Assembly (NCBI RefSeq): GCF_932526225.1
Contig: NC_064035.1
Span: 19,333,969 to 19,397,968, forward strand
DNA length: 64,000 nucleotides
From: Nematostella vectensis
Lineage: Eukaryota; Cnidaria; Anthozoa; Actiniaria; Edwardsiidae
Direction of reading: 5' to 3'
Notes under the pieces: model-generated
What the model was told of the DNA's origin: nothing
What the model saw: the letters and a program-made list of their open reading frames with translations, nothing else
Databases searched by the model: none
Position numbers and translations under genes: made by a program
In this document: in pieces, positions 61,501 through 64,000 of the stretch
How positions within the stretch are numbered: the stretch's first letter is position 1
Layout of the letters: each line of letters starts with the position of its first letter

Positions 61501-63975
61501 GACTACCTTTACTTTGTATAGGTGCGTGTTATCAAAAGGGTAGGGGTCGACTCCAACTGGGTACTGGTAGAAAGACTACCTATGTGTAAATGGATAGTTT
61601 TTTGGCATCTCAGAGTTTCGAAAATGTCCAAATGTTTGCGTCGTCAGCCCCAACCTTATTTTAGGAGTGATGAATAGCATAGTTCTAATGGCTGAAGTGT
61701 GATTGCTTATGATATGCTTAGACATTGTCCTTCTGTAAACATGTCTTTACACATGTTGTTAGGCTATTAAGCGCATTGACACTAGAATCGTTTTTCTTTA
61801 GAGAGGTCCCTTGAGGATCACGAATCCGTAGTCGACGTCGTGTCCAGTTGGCCGTGGGAGAACAACAACAGAATCGTCATCAACAATAAGCGAGAAAAAT
61901 ATGCACTCTTCAAAAACCCACAGGTATGCGCATTTTAATGTATTTCTCTTGAGGATTTTAATCTGTCTGTTTCGCGCCCTTCAAAAACCCACAGGTATGC
62001 GCATTTTCATGTATTTCTCTTGAGGACTTTATTGGTCTGTTTCGTGCCCTCTCCAAACCATGGACGGGCCAGTAAAGGGAATTTCTACAGATGTCATTCA
62101 GAATGGTTCCTGTCGGACCTTTTTATTTTTATTTATGTTGCAACTTATGTAATATGCGGAAAATGCCTTATTTGTCCTTCCTACAGAACTACCTCCTATC
62201 AAGTGATACTTCTGCTGGAGCTGCTCAGCTGGCAGAGAAAAGCAAAGACATTTTACTTCAGGTAAAATAGAAAATAGAACCTGCAGGTAATGGTATTGCT
62301 ATTGTCGGTGCTTGGTGTCATCAGAGCCTCCAAATCACTTCTTGTTGTAACAACTGTCATAAGCTATTGCTTTTGATGCTTCTGTTATTGCTGTTGTTGT
62401 CATTGTCTTCCTAGCTGAAGCTATTATTGTTGTTATTGTTTTTGGTGGTCGTCTTGATGGTTGTACTAATGGTGGTGTTGGAATCAGCGTTGGTGACATC
62501 AATGCTGTTGTTATTCTTGTTGCGATGTGGTCCTACTTGTGTTGTTATTGTTGACGTGGAGCAGCCGGTGATGATCGTAGTATTGGTGGTGGCGTTGTTT
62601 TTGCCGATGTTGTTATTGATGATAGTGGTGGTGATGTTGATGGTGGTGGTCAAGGTCGGTCATGGTAGAAATGATGGTGACGGTGGTGGTTGAACCCTCT
62701 GTGTGGTTGTTACTAGATTTGGCGCCGAGAGTGACGTAATCTTAAAACGTTTCGTTCTCTCGCTTGTCTAGGAATATTTCAATGAATCGGCGATGCGATT
62801 ACCCGAGCTCGATGGCGTGTTGTACCTCAAGGATGGCAAAAAAAGCTGGAAAAAGCACTACTTCGCCCTTAGGGCCTCTGGAATCTACTACACGCCCAAA
62901 GGCAAAACCAAGGTGCGTATCTTCTTAGTCATTCTTCAACTACTGATAAACGAAGGGGAAGTCTTTCGAATTGTTTTTTCTAGTTAGTAGTATTTTGATT
63001 GTACCCTTGTGACTACCACCAACCGTCGTTTACTTCTCTAACCGTTTACTTCGCACACCATAAAGTTTTTCAGCTTAAAGATGGTCGATCAACCGCTCCT
63101 TTGTTATTTTTTATCATTGAAAATACAGAGTTTATTCGCAAGGAAACTTGGAAAATAATAATCTACGAATGAAGTCTGGTACGTTATTGACGATATTTGA
63201 TTGAGAATATCTTGGTTACTCGTTTGAAAAAGCAAAAGATGGAAATGGATGCTTCGTGTGACTCGCCATTGAGCGGGAGCATAAAATGGCGGCGTGATTA
63301 CCCTCTTTTAACGCGACTACTTTCCCCTTCTGTTCCATTCTACTGAGCTTAACGTATTGCCTCATTTTCTCCTTCAGTCCTCTAGGGATCTCGTCTGTTT
63401 AATTAAGTTCGAGTTCGTCAACATCTATTACGGCAACGCGTCGTTTAAAAAGAAATTCAAGGCGCCAACGGACTATTGCTTCATTCTAAAGGTGCGTGGA
63501 TTGGTGTTACTGAAAGTCCATGTTACCCGATAGGCAGTTTTCCTACAATTTGCAATGCAACGATGACAAAAAAAGGCAGATTGGAGAGAGAAAGAACACA
63601 GGGCAAAAAAATCAATTCCACTTTTCTTGCAACTTGCGAGACAAATTTTATTTTGCAAGTTGTAAAAGGAGATGTTACACGAGTAATTTTCATGAAACTC
63701 GCAACGCGACAAAATTTGAAGGAATTGTCTCCTGTTATGTAGCAACTCCCTAATACTCATTTTGTCTGCTTTGCTCGTCTTGGGTAGCAGTCAAAAGCAC
63801 ATTCGGCTTCTCTTCCCTGCTTTTTCAAGCGAAATACCAAGATTTTTACCTGTTGTTTAAAATCCGTTTGCAGCATCCCGAATACCACGAAGTCGAGTCA
63901 AAAGCCATCAAATATTTCTGTGCAGAAGACGTGAAGACCTTCAACCGATGGGTGGTTTGCATCAAGCTTGCCAAG
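52596..63975 (+). CDS. APBB1IP/RAPH1: MRL adaptor (RIAM/lamellipodin/MIG-10 family), N-terminal 442 residues
   Basis: Ras/Rap effector that links membrane signals to Ena/VASP and talin at the leading edge. Twelve exons: 52596-52796, 53274-53348, 53943-53976, 57781-57938, 60693-60755, 60865-60942, 61008-61170, 61802-61923, 62187-62261, 62772-62912, 63378-63491, 63874-63975; all in phase, and the gene continues to the right. The N-terminus is acidic (poly-Asp, then [13 protein letters not shown]), resembling the talin-binding helix of RIAM, and exon 4 has a similar [15 protein letters not shown] helix. A coiled coil (about 178-203, [16 protein letters not shown]) leads into the RA domain (204-298: [10 protein letters not shown], then [17 protein letters not shown]). 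The PH domain starts about residue 330 ([46 protein letters not shown]). The proline-rich tail is outside the window. Confidence 0.96.
59868..60090 (+). mobile_element. tRNA-derived SINE with internal triplication (MRL intron 4)
   Basis: An A box TGGCGCAGTTGG (59873-59884) and a perfect B box GGTTCGATTCC (60013-60023) mark a tRNA-derived pol III promoter. Between them a 41-bp unit (TTTGTAGCGCCTGTGCCTCT plus CACCACAGGTTTCCCG) occurs three times, stretching the A-B spacing to about 130 bp. Beyond the B box a hairpin (TTTAGGGCCGTTTA / TAAACGGCCCTAAA) follows. It is not a functional tRNA, since the arms do not fold into a cloverleaf. Confidence 0.75.
61171..61590 (+). repeat. Tandem copies of the MRL exon 7 end with its 5' splice site
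   Basis: About six units of roughly 72 bp repeat CCAACTGGGTACTGGTAGAA, AGACTACC, ACTTTGTATAG|GTGCGT, that is, the last ~45 bases of exon 7 and its donor, down the intron. Most copies retain the GTGCGT donor, and several remain open in the exon's frame. The true donor at 61171 is chosen because joining it to exon 8 gives ERSLEDHE in frame. Confidence 0.94.
61908..62048 (+). repeat. Tandem duplication of the MRL exon 8 end with its 5' splice site
   Basis: CTTCAAAAACCCACAG|GTATGCGCATTTT and the following ATGTATTTCTCTTGAGGA occur at 61908 and again at 61979 (71-bp offset), so a second intact donor lies in intron 8. The first is used in my model; use of the second would bring the intervening intron sequence into the message. 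Confidence 0.93.
62405..62695. repeat. GTT/GGT-rich degenerate trinucleotide tract in MRL intron 9
   Basis: Loose GTTGTTATTG and GGTGGTGATG repeats give the ORFs here their Val-rich or Thr/Asn-rich appearance. Confidence 0.75.
63085..63310 (+). repeat. Interspersed repeat family, copy in MRL intron 10
   Basis: Starts GATCAACCGCTCCTTTGTTA, continues TTATTCGCAAGGAAACTTGG and GATGGAAATGGATGCTT, and ends CATAAAATGGCGGCGTGATTA. Colinear with 33180-33735 in LIG4. Confidence 0.7.
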
Positions 63976-64000
63976 GTACGTATCACTTGGTTTCACTATA

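Overview
The window is animal nuclear DNA: intron-rich genes with GT-AG junctions, long introns, A+T-rich spacers and many young tandem and interspersed repeats. Gene content and the one-to-one match of the beta-catenin and DNA ligase IV proteins to vertebrate orthologs suggest an early-branching, slowly evolving metazoan. A cnidarian, most likely a sea anemone such as Nematostella, is my inference and is not proven by the sequence.

Layout. (1) 118-1068 minus: first three coding exons of beta-catenin, running off the left edge, followed by about 5 kb of upstream DNA. (2) 6257-8062 minus: a two-exon rhodopsin-class GPCR with a lost DRY motif. (3) 9389-16518 minus: a 13-exon, 1278-residue protein that I recognise as a tastin (TROAP)-like spindle protein. 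(4) 16820-22519 plus: an eight-exon acyl-CoA oxidase ending in SKL, divergent from (3) across about 300 bp. (5) 25632-42848 plus: DNA ligase IV, 29 exons, 924 residues, with the adenylated lysine at the same residue number as in human. (6) 43037-48246 minus: a microsomal cytochrome P450 that looks broken in two places (a 70-bp repeat insertion in exon 2 and a one-base frame slip in exon 4); its 3' end faces LIG4 with only 188 bp between the stop codons. (7) 51163-52164: a 1002-bp transposon-like element with terminal inverted repeats, a 6-bp target duplication and a small ORF. (8) 52596-63975 plus: the N-terminal part, through the RA domain and into the PH domain, of an MRL adaptor (RIAM/lamellipodin/MIG-10 family), running off the right edge.

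Exon joins were set by reading phase. For every intact gene the phases agree at every junction and the coding total is a whole number of codons, which is the main support for the models.

The genes are not functionally linked; this is an ordinary animal gene neighbourhood and I found no new multi-gene system. The most unusual signal is a recurring pattern: introns carry tandem arrays whose unit is a copy of an exon-intron junction. Three arrays repeat an exon 3' end together with its 5' splice site (LIG4 exon 18, MRL exons 7 and 8), and one repeats a 3' splice site (LIG4 intron 11). Other intronic features are a roughly 1.8 kb palindrome built of tandem repeats in the last LIG4 intron, 22-, 24-, 33- and 36-bp minisatellites, a TTAA-flanked 1-kb element, a LINE fragment and a tRNA-derived SINE whose middle segment is triplicated.
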